Shown: one piece after another, positions 45,006 through 52,353 of the stretch
Numbering within the stretch: position 1 is the stretch's first letter
How the letters are laid out: each line of letters starts with the position of its first letter
NCBI GenBank assembly: GCA_035703895.1
Contig: DASSXJ010000160.1
Location: 1-52,353, forward strand
Direction: 5' to 3'
Length of the DNA stretch: 52,353 bases
DNA from: a bacterium
Lineage (GTDB): Bacteria > Sysuimicrobiota > Sysuimicrobiia > Sysuimicrobiales > Segetimicrobiaceae
Notes under the pieces: model-generated
What the model saw: the letters and a program-made list of their open reading frames with translations, nothing else
What the model was told of the DNA's origin: nothing
Databases searched by the model: none
Program-made: the position numbers and the translations under genes

Positions 45006-45680
45006 ATGTATGTGATCGTCGTTGGGGGCGGCAAGGTCGGATATTACCTGACCAAGGCCCTGATCGCTGCCCGTCAGGAGGTCACCGTGCTCGAAAAGCT
45101 CCGGCGGCGGTTCGATCTGCTGCAGGAGGAGTTCGGGGACGCCGCGTTTCTCGGCGACGGGTGCGAGGTTCGGACGCTTGAGCAGGCCGGCGCGCCTCGG
45201 GCCGATCTCGTCGCGGCCGTCACCGGGGACGACGAGGACAACCTCGTGATCTGTCAGATGGCCAAGCGGAAGTTCAATGTGAAGCGAGTCATCGCGCGGA
45301 TCAACAACCCAAAGAACGAAGTCACGTTTCAGATGCTGGGGATCGACGAGACGGTCTCTTCGACCAAGCTGATTTACAGCCTGATCGAGCAGGAGGTCGA
45401 GATCGCCGACGTGATTCCGCTCACCGCCCTCCGGAAGGGGCAGCTCGAACTCGTGGAGGTGGCGCTGCCTGAGGGCGCTCCGAGCGTCAACCGGCGAGTG
45501 CGGGATCTGGCCCTCCCGGCCAAGAGCAGCCTGGCGATCCTGGTGCGGGGGAATGATGCGGAGATCATCAACGGCGACACGGTTCTCCGCGGCGGCGATA
45601 TCATCGTGGCCATCACGCCCTCGGCCATCGTCCAGGAGTTTCGCAAGGCCATGCTGGGCAGGGCTGTTCCTACGCCCTGA
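45006..45680 (+). CDS. TrkA-family potassium uptake regulator (TrkA-N plus TrkA-C)
   Basis: 224 residues. YVIVVGGGKVGYYLTKALI is the dinucleotide-binding loop and TVLEKLRRRFD follows. The RCK domain runs to about 135, and a TrkA-C domain covers about 140-220 (VEVALPEGAPSVNRRVRDL, VAITPS near the end). Such proteins sense NAD(H), ATP/ADP or c-di-AMP and gate K+ transporters. With the preceding single-domain protein it forms a pair like the actinobacterial CeoB/CeoC, which co-occur with APC or Trk permeases. Confidence 0.9.
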   Translation: MYVIVVGGGKVGYYLTKALIAARQEVTVLEKLRRRFDLLQEEFGDAAFLGDGCEVRTLEQAGAPRADLVAAVTGDDEDNLVICQMAKRKFNVKRVIARINNPKNEVTFQMLGIDETVSSTKLIYSLIEQEVEIADVIPLTALRKGQLELVEVALPEGAPSVNRRVRDLALPAKSSLAILVRGNDAEIINGDTVLRGGDIIVAITPSAIVQEFRKAMLGRAVPTP

Positions 45681-45774
45681 CCCCTCGACCCGTCCGGCTC
45701 CTCCGGCCCCCCATGGAACTTTTCCCCCGCCCCCGGCGCTTCATAACATACGTGTCGATCCGGGGGGCCGGGCG

Positions 45775-46434
45775 ATGGCGGACGCGGTATCGGTTGTCGG
45801 AGGCCTGGGAAGCATGACGTCCCCGTTCCCCGTGGGGGAAGGGGACAGGGAGGCGGTGTCCGGCGCCGAGGTGCCCGGAACGGTCCACCGGCTGGCGGCC
45901 TTTGAGGAGCTCGTCCTGCAGCACCAGAAACAGATCTACCGGGTCGCCTATCGGCTCACGGGGAACCACAACGACGCCGAGGACCTCGCCCAGGAGGCCA
46001 TCGTCGAGGCGTTTCGAGCGTTCGACCGGTATCAGCCCGGCACCTATTTCGACCGGTGGCTGTACCGGATCATGAGCCGGACATACATCGACACCGTCCG
46101 CCGCCGCAACCGCAGGCCGGTCGTCTCGCTGGATGCGCCGATGGGCGGTAAAGGCGATCCACTCGTCACCGTGATGGGAGATTCGAGCCAGGATCCGCAG
46201 CAGATGACCGAGACGTTCGATTTGGACGGGGTCGTTCAGCTGGCGCTGGACGGCCTCCCGCAAGAGTTTCGGACGGCGGTCGTTCTTGCGGACATCGAGG
46301 GCCTGTCGTATGATGAAGTGGCGCAAGCCCTGCGGTGTCCGGTCGGGACGGTGCGGTCGAGGCTGCACCGGGCCCGGCAGATGCTCCGCGAGGCGCTTGG
46401 GCCGCACCTGGGCGCAAGGAGGGATGACCGATGA
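45775..46434 (+). CDS. ECF-type RNA polymerase sigma factor
   Basis: 219 residues. A disordered N-terminal extension of ~45 residues precedes sigma region 2 (LVLQHQKQIYRVAYRLTGNHNDAEDLAQEA, then WLYRIMSRTYIDTVRR) and region 4 (LPQEFRTAVVLADIEGLSYDEVAQALRCPVGTVRSRLHRARQML). No C-terminal extra domain. A GGAACTT at 45715-45721 resembles an ECF -35 element and hints at autoregulation, but I see no matching -10. ATG 45775 is chosen with G-rich upstream sequence. Its stop overlaps the anti-sigma start. Confidence 0.92.
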   Translation: MADAVSVVGGLGSMTSPFPVGEGDREAVSGAEVPGTVHRLAAFEELVLQHQKQIYRVAYRLTGNHNDAEDLAQEAIVEAFRAFDRYQPGTYFDRWLYRIMSRTYIDTVRRRNRRPVVSLDAPMGGKGDPLVTVMGDSSQDPQQMTETFDLDGVVQLALDGLPQEFRTAVVLADIEGLSYDEVAQALRCPVGTVRSRLHRARQMLREALGPHLGARRDDR

Positions 46435-46925
46435 GCCGGCATGTTGCTGACCAGCTCTCGGCCTACATCGACGGCGCCCTCGGCGTGCGGGACGTCGAGC
46501 GGGTGAAGGCCCACCTGGATGTGTGCCCGATGTGTCTCCAGGAGTATCACGAACTCCATGGCGTGCAGCGTCTGCTCCGGGGATTGCCCGATCCGGGTCC
46601 CCAGCCGGGGTTCCTGGACCGAGTCCACTGGCGGCTGCAGCGCGAGGCCGCGCAGCACCATCGGCCCAGCCTGGTCCCCAGGTTCGTGAGCACATTGCAG
46701 ATCAGGCCCTTCCGGCTGGCGGTTGCGGCGAGCGCCCTGGCGTTGATGCTGGCGATCCCCTGGGCGTGGATGACCGGGCAGTTCGGATGGCGTGTAGCAC
46801 CCCTCGATTCGGATGCCTACGTGCGCCATTATCTGGTGCTGTCCTCCGACCGATCGCTGGTCGACGAAGCGACCACCACGTTCGTGTCCAACGACCTGGG
46901 CGTCCCGGATCAGCCGACCCGGTAG
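46431..46925 (+). CDS. Zinc-finger anti-sigma factor, membrane-anchored
   Basis: 164 residues. The ZAS motif HLDVCPMC (H-x3-C-x2-C) near residues 28-35 binds the ECF factor. A membrane helix at about 96-114 (AVAASALALMLAIPWAW) separates it from an extracytoplasmic tail of ~50 residues. Its ATG overlaps the sigma factor stop (ATGA), the usual cognate pair layout. Signal-dependent cleavage or conformational change would release the sigma factor. Confidence 0.92.
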   Translation: MSRHVADQLSAYIDGALGVRDVERVKAHLDVCPMCLQEYHELHGVQRLLRGLPDPGPQPGFLDRVHWRLQREAAQHHRPSLVPRFVSTLQIRPFRLAVAASALALMLAIPWAWMTGQFGWRVAPLDSDAYVRHYLVLSSDRSLVDEATTTFVSNDLGVPDQPTR

Positions 46926-46926
46926 G

Positions 46927-49359
46927 ATGCGTTCACCGATCATCCGCCAGGCGGCCGTCCTGGCGGTTTTTTCATTGCTGGTGAGCGCCGTCCCCTCCCC
47001 TGGGTGGTCCCAACCCGTGCTCCCGGGGGGCGTTGACACCGCCGTGTCCTGGCTTCGGTCGGGCGCAACGGCGCCCCGGCGGGTCAGTTACGAGGGCACG
47101 AAGTCGATTACGATCTGGGGCGCCCAGGTGCAGGCGTCTCAGGTGCACATTTACCATGCCGCCCCGGATCAGACCAGGCTTGAGTACCTGGCGGCAGGCA
47201 ATCAACCTGGGCGGGTCGTGGTCATCAGAGGTCGTACCATGATGGAGTACGTGCCGGCCCGCAACCAAGTCGTGGAGCGGCCGGCGCCCGAGGCCGATGA
47301 GGAGCGTCTCACCCGGGGGGTGCTCCCCCAGATCCTGACCAACTACGACGTCGGCTTCGCGGGCACAGAATCCGTGGCGGGGCGAGCCACCCGGGTGGTC
47401 AACGTGCAGAGCAAATACCCGGGCCGGCCATCGCTTCGGGTCTGGGTGGACCGCGAGCGGCGGTTGATCCTGAGGTTCGAGCGATACAAGCCGGATGGGA
47501 CGCTCCAGGAGACCGCGGCATTCATCAACGTCCAGTATGATCCCGTGTTTGCCCCGGACCTGTTCACGGTGCCGGCGCCGCCGGGCACGCAGGTGCAGCA
47601 GCAGCGGCCCCCCGGCCGCATGACGATCGCGGAGATCGCACAACGCGTCGGCTTCACGCCCCAACTGCCGTCCTACCTGCCATCCGGGTTTCAACAGAGG
47701 GGATCCCGCGTGGTCAACGTGCAGGGGCAACCGGTGGCGACGTTTGTGTACTCCGACGGCCTCTCCACGATGACTTTGTTCGAGAGCCGAGGACCGCAGG
47801 GCCCGCCGCCGAAGGGCCAGCCGGTCCGCATCGGGTCCATTCAGGGGACCGTCGCGCCGCGGGGACTCGCGACGCTGCTCCACTGGAACGCCGGGGGCAT
47901 CTCTTACACGCTCGTCGGAGAACTGCCGCAGGAGGAGTTGGTGCGGATCGCCGCCTCGGTGCCGCAGGTCTCGGGTATGCGCACGTCGATGCCGGAGCGG
48001 TTCTGGGGGTCTGTGGCGACGCTCGGTGCCCTCCCCGCCGCCCAAGCGGCGCAACCGAGTCCCAGCCCGGACTCACCGGATTGGCCGGGCGTCCCACCCG
48101 TGCCGATCGCACCGTACATTACGAACGATACGCACCCGATCGGCCCGGGGCTCGCCGCCGAAGAGGTCCGGATCTGGCGTGCCCTCAAGACCGCCGGGCT
48201 CACCCCGATGGTGGTCAAGGTGACGGTCGCGGGCGACGGCGTCACCCGGCTGTCGGACGGACGCCTTGGGCATCTCGCCTGGATCCGCTTCGTGTACGGG
48301 ATGGACTGGACGGGAGACCGCGAGGGAATCGTCCGGGAGGTCCAGGACATCGCCCGCGCGCTGGCGGCGACGGCGTTCCGCGCCGACTCGCGAGCCGGCC
48401 AGGTCGTGCTGACGGGACAGTATCATCGGAGCGGGCCGTTCAACCCCCAGCGATGGGACGTCACCTTCACCGCACGCTTGTACCGAGATCTGCTGACGTC
48501 GGCGCCGACCGATCTGGAGGCCGGCCCGGCGCTGGCCCAGGCGGGGGATGTCTGGTACAGTCCCGACCTCGTCTCCGGCGCGCTCGTGATGCTGCCTCCG
48601 CGCGCTCATGAGCCCCTCAGGAGCCCGCGATCCGCGAGGGTCGCCGCCGCGCTACCTGGAGATCGGTCTGCCGAGGCGGCGGTACACTTCAAGGGGAATG
48701 TTCTCCAGGTCATCGTGGAGACCAAGCGCCGGCTCGACGGCATCCTGTTCGGCATCGAGAGCGACGGCCGTCTGTGGCGCGGGAATCCGCGCCGGCAGGA
48801 GGTCGCGCTGACGTTTGACGACGGACCGGATCCCGTCGCCACGCCCCTGCTGCTCGGTGTGCTTCGGCGGTTCGGGGTCCACGCGACGTTTTTCGTGATC
48901 GGCGAGCACGCGACCACCTACCCGTACCTGATCAAGCAAATGGCGGCGGAAGGGCACGAAGTGGAGGATCACACGTTTCACCATCCGCGGCTGACGACGG
49001 TGGATGCCTCGGTCGTACGCGAGGAGATCGCGGCGGGGTCGGAGGTGCTCGCGCCCCTCGCGGGACGGGCGCGATGGTTCCGGCCTCCCGGCGGCGACTA
49101 CAGCGCCGACATCGCCGGCGCAGCCCGGGAATCGGGGATGCGGCTCGCGATGTGGACGGTGAACTCGGGGGATTGGACCTCGCCCCCGTCGAAACGCCTG
49201 GTTGAGCGGGTGCTGGCCCGCGCGGAGCGTGGGGCGATCATCCTGTTGCACAACGGCACGCTCGTGACCGTCCGGGCGCTTCCCGAGATCATCGGCGAAC
49301 TCCAGCGCCGGGGATATGACCTCGTGACGCTCGCAGAGCTGGCGCACGGGTCGGAGTAG
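46927..49359 (+). CDS. RseB/MucB-like sensor fused to a polysaccharide deacetylase (NodB) domain
   Basis: 810 residues in one uninterrupted frame. Signal peptide to about residue 29. Residues ~34-225 resemble the lipid-binding N-domain of MucB/RseB (YEGTKSITIW, VNVQSKYPGRPSLRVWVD, RFERYKPDG). Residues ~232-345 resemble the RseB C-domain or DUF4367 (LPSYLPSGFQQRGS). Residues ~395-590 are a domain I do not recognise. The NodB domain (~625-808) has TFDDGPDP (629-636), H682 and H686, RPPGGDYS (719-726) and LLHN. The ATG is 1 base after the anti-sigma stop. It probably senses envelope damage and deacetylates a wall or surface polymer; fusing both is unusual. Confidence 0.85.
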   Translation: MRSPIIRQAAVLAVFSLLVSAVPSPGWSQPVLPGGVDTAVSWLRSGATAPRRVSYEGTKSITIWGAQVQASQVHIYHAAPDQTRLEYLAAGNQPGRVVVIRGRTMMEYVPARNQVVERPAPEADEERLTRGVLPQILTNYDVGFAGTESVAGRATRVVNVQSKYPGRPSLRVWVDRERRLILRFERYKPDGTLQETAAFINVQYDPVFAPDLFTVPAPPGTQVQQQRPPGRMTIAEIAQRVGFTPQLPSYLPSGFQQRGSRVVNVQGQPVATFVYSDGLSTMTLFESRGPQGPPPKGQPVRIGSIQGTVAPRGLATLLHWNAGGISYTLVGELPQEELVRIAASVPQVSGMRTSMPERFWGSVATLGALPAAQAAQPSPSPDSPDWPGVPPVPIAPYITNDTHPIGPGLAAEEVRIWRALKTAGLTPMVVKVTVAGDGVTRLSDGRLGHLAWIRFVYGMDWTGDREGIVREVQDIARALAATAFRADSRAGQVVLTGQYHRSGPFNPQRWDVTFTARLYRDLLTSAPTDLEAGPALAQAGDVWYSPDLVSGALVMLPPRAHEPLRSPRSARVAAALPGDRSAEAAVHFKGNVLQVIVETKRRLDGILFGIESDGRLWRGNPRRQEVALTFDDGPDPVATPLLLGVLRRFGVHATFFVIGEHATTYPYLIKQMAAEGHEVEDHTFHHPRLTTVDASVVREEIAAGSEVLAPLAGRARWFRPPGGDYSADIAGAARESGMRLAMWTVNSGDWTSPPSKRLVERVLARAERGAIILLHNGTLVTVRALPEIIGELQRRGYDLVTLAELAHGSE

Positions 49360-49360
49360 G

Positions 49361-50098
49361 ATGGCGGACCGGGACAAGCACATGACGCTGGTGGAGCACC
49401 TCGAGGAGCTCCGCCAGCGCCTCCAATACGCGATCCTCGGGCTGCTCGTTGCGACGGGAGTCGGACTCTTCTTTGTCGACGTCCTCCTCGGTATTCTGCT
49501 CCGGCCGGCAGGGAGCGTGAAGCTCACCACCCTGACCGTGCTCGAGCCGTTTCTCGTCAAGATCAAGGTCGCGTTTCTGTTCGGGTTCGCCGTGAGCATG
49601 CCCTGGATCGTTTACCAGCTGTACGCGTTCGTCGATCCCGCGCTCACGGAGACCGAACGCCGCAGAACGATCCCCTTGTCGCTCCTCGCGGGGTTTCTGT
49701 TTGCGGTCGGCATCGTGTTCGGGTACCTCGTGATTCTGCCCGTCAGCCTGCATTGGTTGCTCGCGCAGGCAGGGACCCAGTTCAACGCGTTGATCACCGC
49801 GAACGCCTATATCTCGTTCGTCCTCTTCTTTCTCTTGATCGTCGGCGCGACGTTCGAGACGCCCCTTGTCATCCTCACCCTGGCGTTTCTCGGCGTGGTC
49901 TCCGCGCAGACCCTCCGCCGGGAGTGGCGGATCGCCTACATGATCATCGCGGGGATCGCCGTCTTCGGCACGCCCGACTGGAGCCCGGTGACGATGCTCC
50001 TCGTCGCGATCCCGATGGTCCTGCTCTACGAGTTCAGCATCGTCCTCTGCCGGATCTTCATTAAGCCCCCGGCCCCGGAGCCGATCCGGGGTACGTAG
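49361..50098 (+). CDS. tatC: Sec-independent protein translocase TatC
   Basis: 245 residues with six membrane helices. It opens MTLVEHLEELRQRLQYAI, the signal-peptide-binding N-terminus of TatC, and includes FVDPALTETERRR and FGTPDWSPVTMLLVAIPMVLLYEF. It recognises twin-arginine signals of folded exported proteins. It starts 1 base after the deacetylase stop, so it is part of the sigma/anti-sigma operon. No tatA/tatB is adjacent. It converges on the APC permease with only 16 bases between stops. Confidence 0.94.
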   Translation: MADRDKHMTLVEHLEELRQRLQYAILGLLVATGVGLFFVDVLLGILLRPAGSVKLTTLTVLEPFLVKIKVAFLFGFAVSMPWIVYQLYAFVDPALTETERRRTIPLSLLAGFLFAVGIVFGYLVILPVSLHWLLAQAGTQFNALITANAYISFVLFFLLIVGATFETPLVILTLAFLGVVSAQTLRREWRIAYMIIAGIAVFGTPDWSPVTMLLVAIPMVLLYEFSIVLCRIFIKPPAPEPIRGT

Positions 50099-50114
50099 GT
50101 GTGATCCGTCCGAC

Positions 50115-51680
50115 TCACCGCCGGTCTCGTTGGATTCGCGCTTTGTCCCTGGCAGCAAGCGCAAACCGATACTCCTCCAACAGCGAATATTCTTCCGCCG
50201 ATTCTAGGATCGCCATCTGTTCCTCGGGCCAGTTCCGTGGGATGGACCCCAAGATAGGGTACCCTCGCTTCCGCCGGTACGTCACGTAATAGGCGATGCA
50301 AAGGATGACCCACGCGGGCCCAGCGATCCGTCCAATGGTGTGTGTGGCGATGACCTCAAAGAGGATGAGGCTCACGCCTGCGATGCCAAGGAACCCAAGC
50401 ACCGGGATTCGAACCGACTCCCCTCCGCGACGCCACGTAATGTTGAGGGGCACGTGATAGGGACGAGGCGTGACCGGATCGGTGAACCGAAGCCGGACCA
50501 ACGATACGAAGACCAAGAGGTAGGCTAAGGTCGCGCCGAACGCGTACATGTTCCCCAAGGTATCGAGGGCCTGGGGTGTAAGGAATGAAAGCAGGGCCTC
50601 GATGATCGCCAGGGCAGAGAATACAACGATTGTGCGGTAGGGAGTGCGATATTGGGGGTGCACCGCGTTCATCCACCGGGTGGCCAGTCCCAGCTCGCTC
50701 ATGGAGAACGTCAGCCGGGACGAGCCCATCACTCCCGTGTTGGCGGAGATGAGCAGGATGGTCGCCCCCAGCACGGCCGCGAACGGGCCGGCAATCACCC
50801 CGACAATTGGAATGTTTTGAGCCAACAGCGCCACAGGATCGTCCTGGTGCTGCGCGATCTGCTGCCAGGGCAGCATCCCGATTCCCAACGTGGAGAATGC
50901 CATCGCGAACAGCAGGACGCTGAAAATCAGTCCGAGCGATGTTCGCGGGATGACCGTGGCCGGACGACGGGTCTCCTGGGCGGCCTGGGAGATCGATTCC
51001 AACCCGACGTACGAAATGATCGCCAGTGAAGACCCGTACATGAACTGGGAGAACGTAGGTTGTTGCGTCTGAAACTGGTGCACGAGCAACTCGGGTTTCC
51101 ACGCGAATAGGAACCCCAGGATGATGACCGATGACTCTGTGACCATGTCGATGCTGCCGATGACCTCGTTGAAGAGTGACGACTCACGTATCCCCCGGAT
51201 ATTGAGCCAGATGAGGAAGAGAATCAACACGACCGTCTCCGCCGCCCAAAATGGGTTGATGTGCCGAAACGGGCCCAGCGTTACCGAGTAATTCCGAATG
51301 GCGGGAACGAAGAAGTTGATGTATCCTGCCGAGGCCGCCGCAAACAAGGCGATATCAATGGTGTAGTCAAGGAGGAGCGCCGACCCCGCTATGAACCCCC
51401 AGAAATCCCCCAACCCCCGCGCCGTATAGTACTGCCCGCCTCCCGCCACCGGAAAGGAACTCGCGAGTTCGGTGTAGGCGAGACCGATGAGAACGTAGAC
51501 TGCGCCCGCGACCGCGAACGCAAGAGGAGCAAGCCCCATAGACGCGGCCACGACAATCCCGAGGGCTGCGTAGATGTCGGCACCGACGTCGGCGTATCCC
51601 CACATGAACGAGCCCCAAATGGAGATATCTCTGCGAAGGCCCCGGGAAGACCCGGAGTGGGTTTCTTGCGTTTGGGTCAT
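50115..51680 (-). CDS. APC-superfamily permease, paralogue of the 42003-43592 gene
   Basis: 521 residues, about twelve membrane helices. It aligns along its length with the permease at 42003, sharing WGSFMWGxADVGADIYAALG, a ~36-residue identical block from QFMYGSSLAIISYV through RRPATVIPRTS, and the charged C-terminus (AEEYSLLEEYRFALAARD). The ATG at 51680 is chosen because it gives exactly the same number of residues before LRRD as the paralogue; ATGs at 51695 and 51728 are less likely. Its DNA appears less GC-rich than its neighbours. It has no Usp or TrkA partner nearby and has its own upstream region with phased repeats. Confidence 0.88.
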   Translation of the reverse strand: MTQTQETHSGSSRGLRRDISIWGSFMWGYADVGADIYAALGIVVAASMGLAPLAFAVAGAVYVLIGLAYTELASSFPVAGGGQYYTARGLGDFWGFIAGSALLLDYTIDIALFAAASAGYINFFVPAIRNYSVTLGPFRHINPFWAAETVVLILFLIWLNIRGIRESSLFNEVIGSIDMVTESSVIILGFLFAWKPELLVHQFQTQQPTFSQFMYGSSLAIISYVGLESISQAAQETRRPATVIPRTSLGLIFSVLLFAMAFSTLGIGMLPWQQIAQHQDDPVALLAQNIPIVGVIAGPFAAVLGATILLISANTGVMGSSRLTFSMSELGLATRWMNAVHPQYRTPYRTIVVFSALAIIEALLSFLTPQALDTLGNMYAFGATLAYLLVFVSLVRLRFTDPVTPRPYHVPLNITWRRGGESVRIPVLGFLGIAGVSLILFEVIATHTIGRIAGPAWVILCIAYYVTYRRKRGYPILGSIPRNWPEEQMAILESAEEYSLLEEYRFALAARDKARIQRDRR

Positions 51681-51724
51681 CGGTTGTGATCCCATGTCCC
51701 CGAGAAGTGTACCAGGGCCGAGGA

Positions 51725-51774
51725 TCAAGAAACCCTCAAGAACATGCGCAGAATCATCAAGATCTGCTCAAGAA
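51725..51774. repeat. Four helically phased 7-bp repeats upstream of the second APC permease
   Basis: TCAAGAA occurs at 51725, 51736 and 51768 and TCAAGAT at 51757. Start-to-start distances are 11, 21 and 11 bases, so all four face one side of the helix in two pairs. On the minus strand they read TTCTTGA and lie 45-94 bases before the permease ATG. Paired 7-bp direct repeats with 4-bp spacers are the DNA site type of PhoB/OmpR response regulators. Confidence 0.7.
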
Positions 51775-51905
51775 TCACAGGTTGCAACGCAAGGACAGTT
51801 GAGCAGGTGAAGGAGGGGTGATCCGACGATATTCGATCGGGGCCCCCTGGGAACCCGGTCGCCCGGCCATCCGTACTATTGGGGAGAGGGGGCCAGATAC
51901 CCGGA

Positions 51906-51926
51906 CGGATGACGGGCCGTCATCCG
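51906..51926. promoter_or_regulatory. 21-bp perfect palindrome between the divergent permease and oxidoreductase genes
   Basis: CGGATGACGG and CCGTCATCCG flank a single G. Such a 10-bp-arm palindrome is a typical operator for a dimeric repressor (GntR, TetR or LacI types). It lies 94 bases before the oxidoreductase start and 226 before the permease start. A hairpin in RNA is the alternative reading. The remaining gap sequence (51775-51905, 51927-51975) shows nothing I can name. Confidence 0.55.
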
Positions 51927-51975
51927 AGAGCGTCCGAGATCCCCCGAACGATGGGCGCCATCGACTTGACGGGTC

Positions 51976-51984
51976 TGGTAAAAT
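51976..51984 (+). promoter_or_regulatory. Possible extended -10 promoter for the FAD oxidoreductase gene
   Basis: TGGTAAAAT resembles an extended -10 and would place the transcript start a few bases before the ATG at 52000. TTGACG at 51966-51971 is too close to pair with it. Confidence 0.4.
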
Positions 51985-51999
51985 AGATTGGTATTATTC

Positions 52000-52353
52000 A
52001 TGAGTTATCGCGCCCGGTCAGCCGGGTTACTGATCGTCGGTTTCATGGTCGTGGCCGTCGCGGGGCTCGCTCCTGTCGGGGTGACCGTCGCGTCGCCGGG
52101 AACTGTTTCTTCACCGCAGAACTGCCCCGTCTCCGTTCCCATCTTGGTCGTGGGGGGAACCCCCAGCGGCGTCGCGGCCGCGGTCGCAGCGGCTCGGTTG
52201 GGGACCCGGGTCGTGCTGACGGAGGCCCGGCCGTACCTCGGCGGCGATCTCACCGGCTCGATGCTCAACATGTTCGACATGGACTTTGGTCCCAACGGGA
52301 TCCACCTCGCCCGCGGCATCTTCATGGACATCTACTCGCAGCTCGGCATGACC
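52000..52353 (+). CDS. Exported FAD-dependent oxidoreductase, N-terminal fragment cut by the window edge
   Basis: 118 codons from ATG 52000 to the window end. A signal or anchor sequence ([20 protein letters not shown]) precedes the dinucleotide-binding fold [23 protein letters not shown] with the GxxxxG loop (GGTPSG), [19 protein letters not shown], typical of FAD-dependent oxidoreductases of the FAD_oxidored (PF12831) group. Substrate domain is beyond the window. An upstream frame (51818-52003) has a stop overlapping this ATG but no usable start spacing and is not called. Confidence 0.85.
   Translation, partial: MSYRARSAGLLIVGFMVVAVAGLAPVGVTVASPGTVSSPQNCPVSVPILVVGGTPSGVAAAVAAARLGTRVVLTEARPYLGGDLTGSMLNMFDMDFGPNGIHLARGIFMDIYSQLGMT

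Noticed and set aside
45715-45760. ECF autoregulated promoter before the sigma factor gene
   Set aside because: GGAACTT is a good -35 but no fitting -10 lies 16-17 bases downstream, so I mention it only in the gene entry.
51818-52003. 61-codon frame with stop overlapping the oxidoreductase ATG
   Set aside because: AAGGAGG sits only one base before its GTG, the translation is low-complexity and it contains the palindrome and promoter-like bases.

Overview
This is a 52 kb piece of a GC-rich bacterial chromosome. It is dense, with short gaps and many stop/start overlaps (ATGA or GTGA), and a large share of GTG starts. I see no rRNA, tRNA, CRISPR, insertion sequence or phage gene. The gene order SLH protein, rho, LysM/M23 protein, rpmE, prfA, prmC, tsaC, glyA, upp, dCMP deaminase resembles Gram-positive (Terrabacteria) chromosomes. 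SLH repeats, GlpX-type fructose bisphosphatase, a GpgS/GT4 compatible-solute pair and an accDAB cluster suggest a deep-branching, high-GC, Firmicutes-like lineage (for example Sysuimicrobiota/CSP1-3 or relatives). That placement is inference only.

Layout. 1-5018: a leftward operon of an unknown protein, a GT4 glycosyltransferase, glucosyl-3-phosphoglycerate synthase and an MscS channel. A GH57 gene runs off the left edge, and a bifunctional phosphoglucose/phosphomannose isomerase diverges from the operon. 5112-8142: a c-di-GMP pair, HD-GYP then GGDEF, preceded by the decayed remnant of another PAS/HD-GYP gene. 8285-13625: a shared sugar-type ABC ATPase, a secreted low-complexity protein lying between two copies of a 39-bp repeat, a slipin, an M24-fold hydrolase that has lost metal ligands, and a ROK kinase. 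13628-17758: pyroglutamyl peptidase and a peptide ABC importer without ATPases. 17823-20989: an AlkA-like glycosylase, an ArsR-type regulator, and an Lrp regulator divergent from an EamA exporter. 21054-25626: accD-accA-accB, then an opposite-strand secreted-protein gene, then accC. 25854-29688: HtrA protease, glpX and argS. 30118-39760: the SLH, rho and prfA region. 39895-42010: rplY, pth and a methyltransferase. 42003-45680: an APC permease, a small membrane protein, a membrane-anchored Usp and two TrkA proteins, probably a cation or amino-acid uptake module. 45775-50098: an ECF sigma factor, a zinc anti-sigma factor, an RseB-like/NodB deacetylase fusion and TatC. 50115-52353: a second APC permease (paralogue of the first) divergent from a truncated FAD-dependent oxidoreductase.

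Three themes link the genes. The first is osmotic and ion homeostasis: GpgS/GT4/MscS, APC/Usp/TrkA, and a possible c-di-AMP-type leader before the LysM gene. The second is envelope sensing and remodelling: ECF/anti-sigma/RseB-NodB, the degenerate M23 protein, the SLH protein with a nested BsuPI domain, and HtrA. The third is core translation and C1/nucleotide metabolism. The strongest novelty candidates are the RseB-NodB fusion encoded with its own sigma/anti-sigma pair, the BsuPI domain nested in an SLH repeat, and the helically phased 7-bp repeats upstream of the second APC permease.
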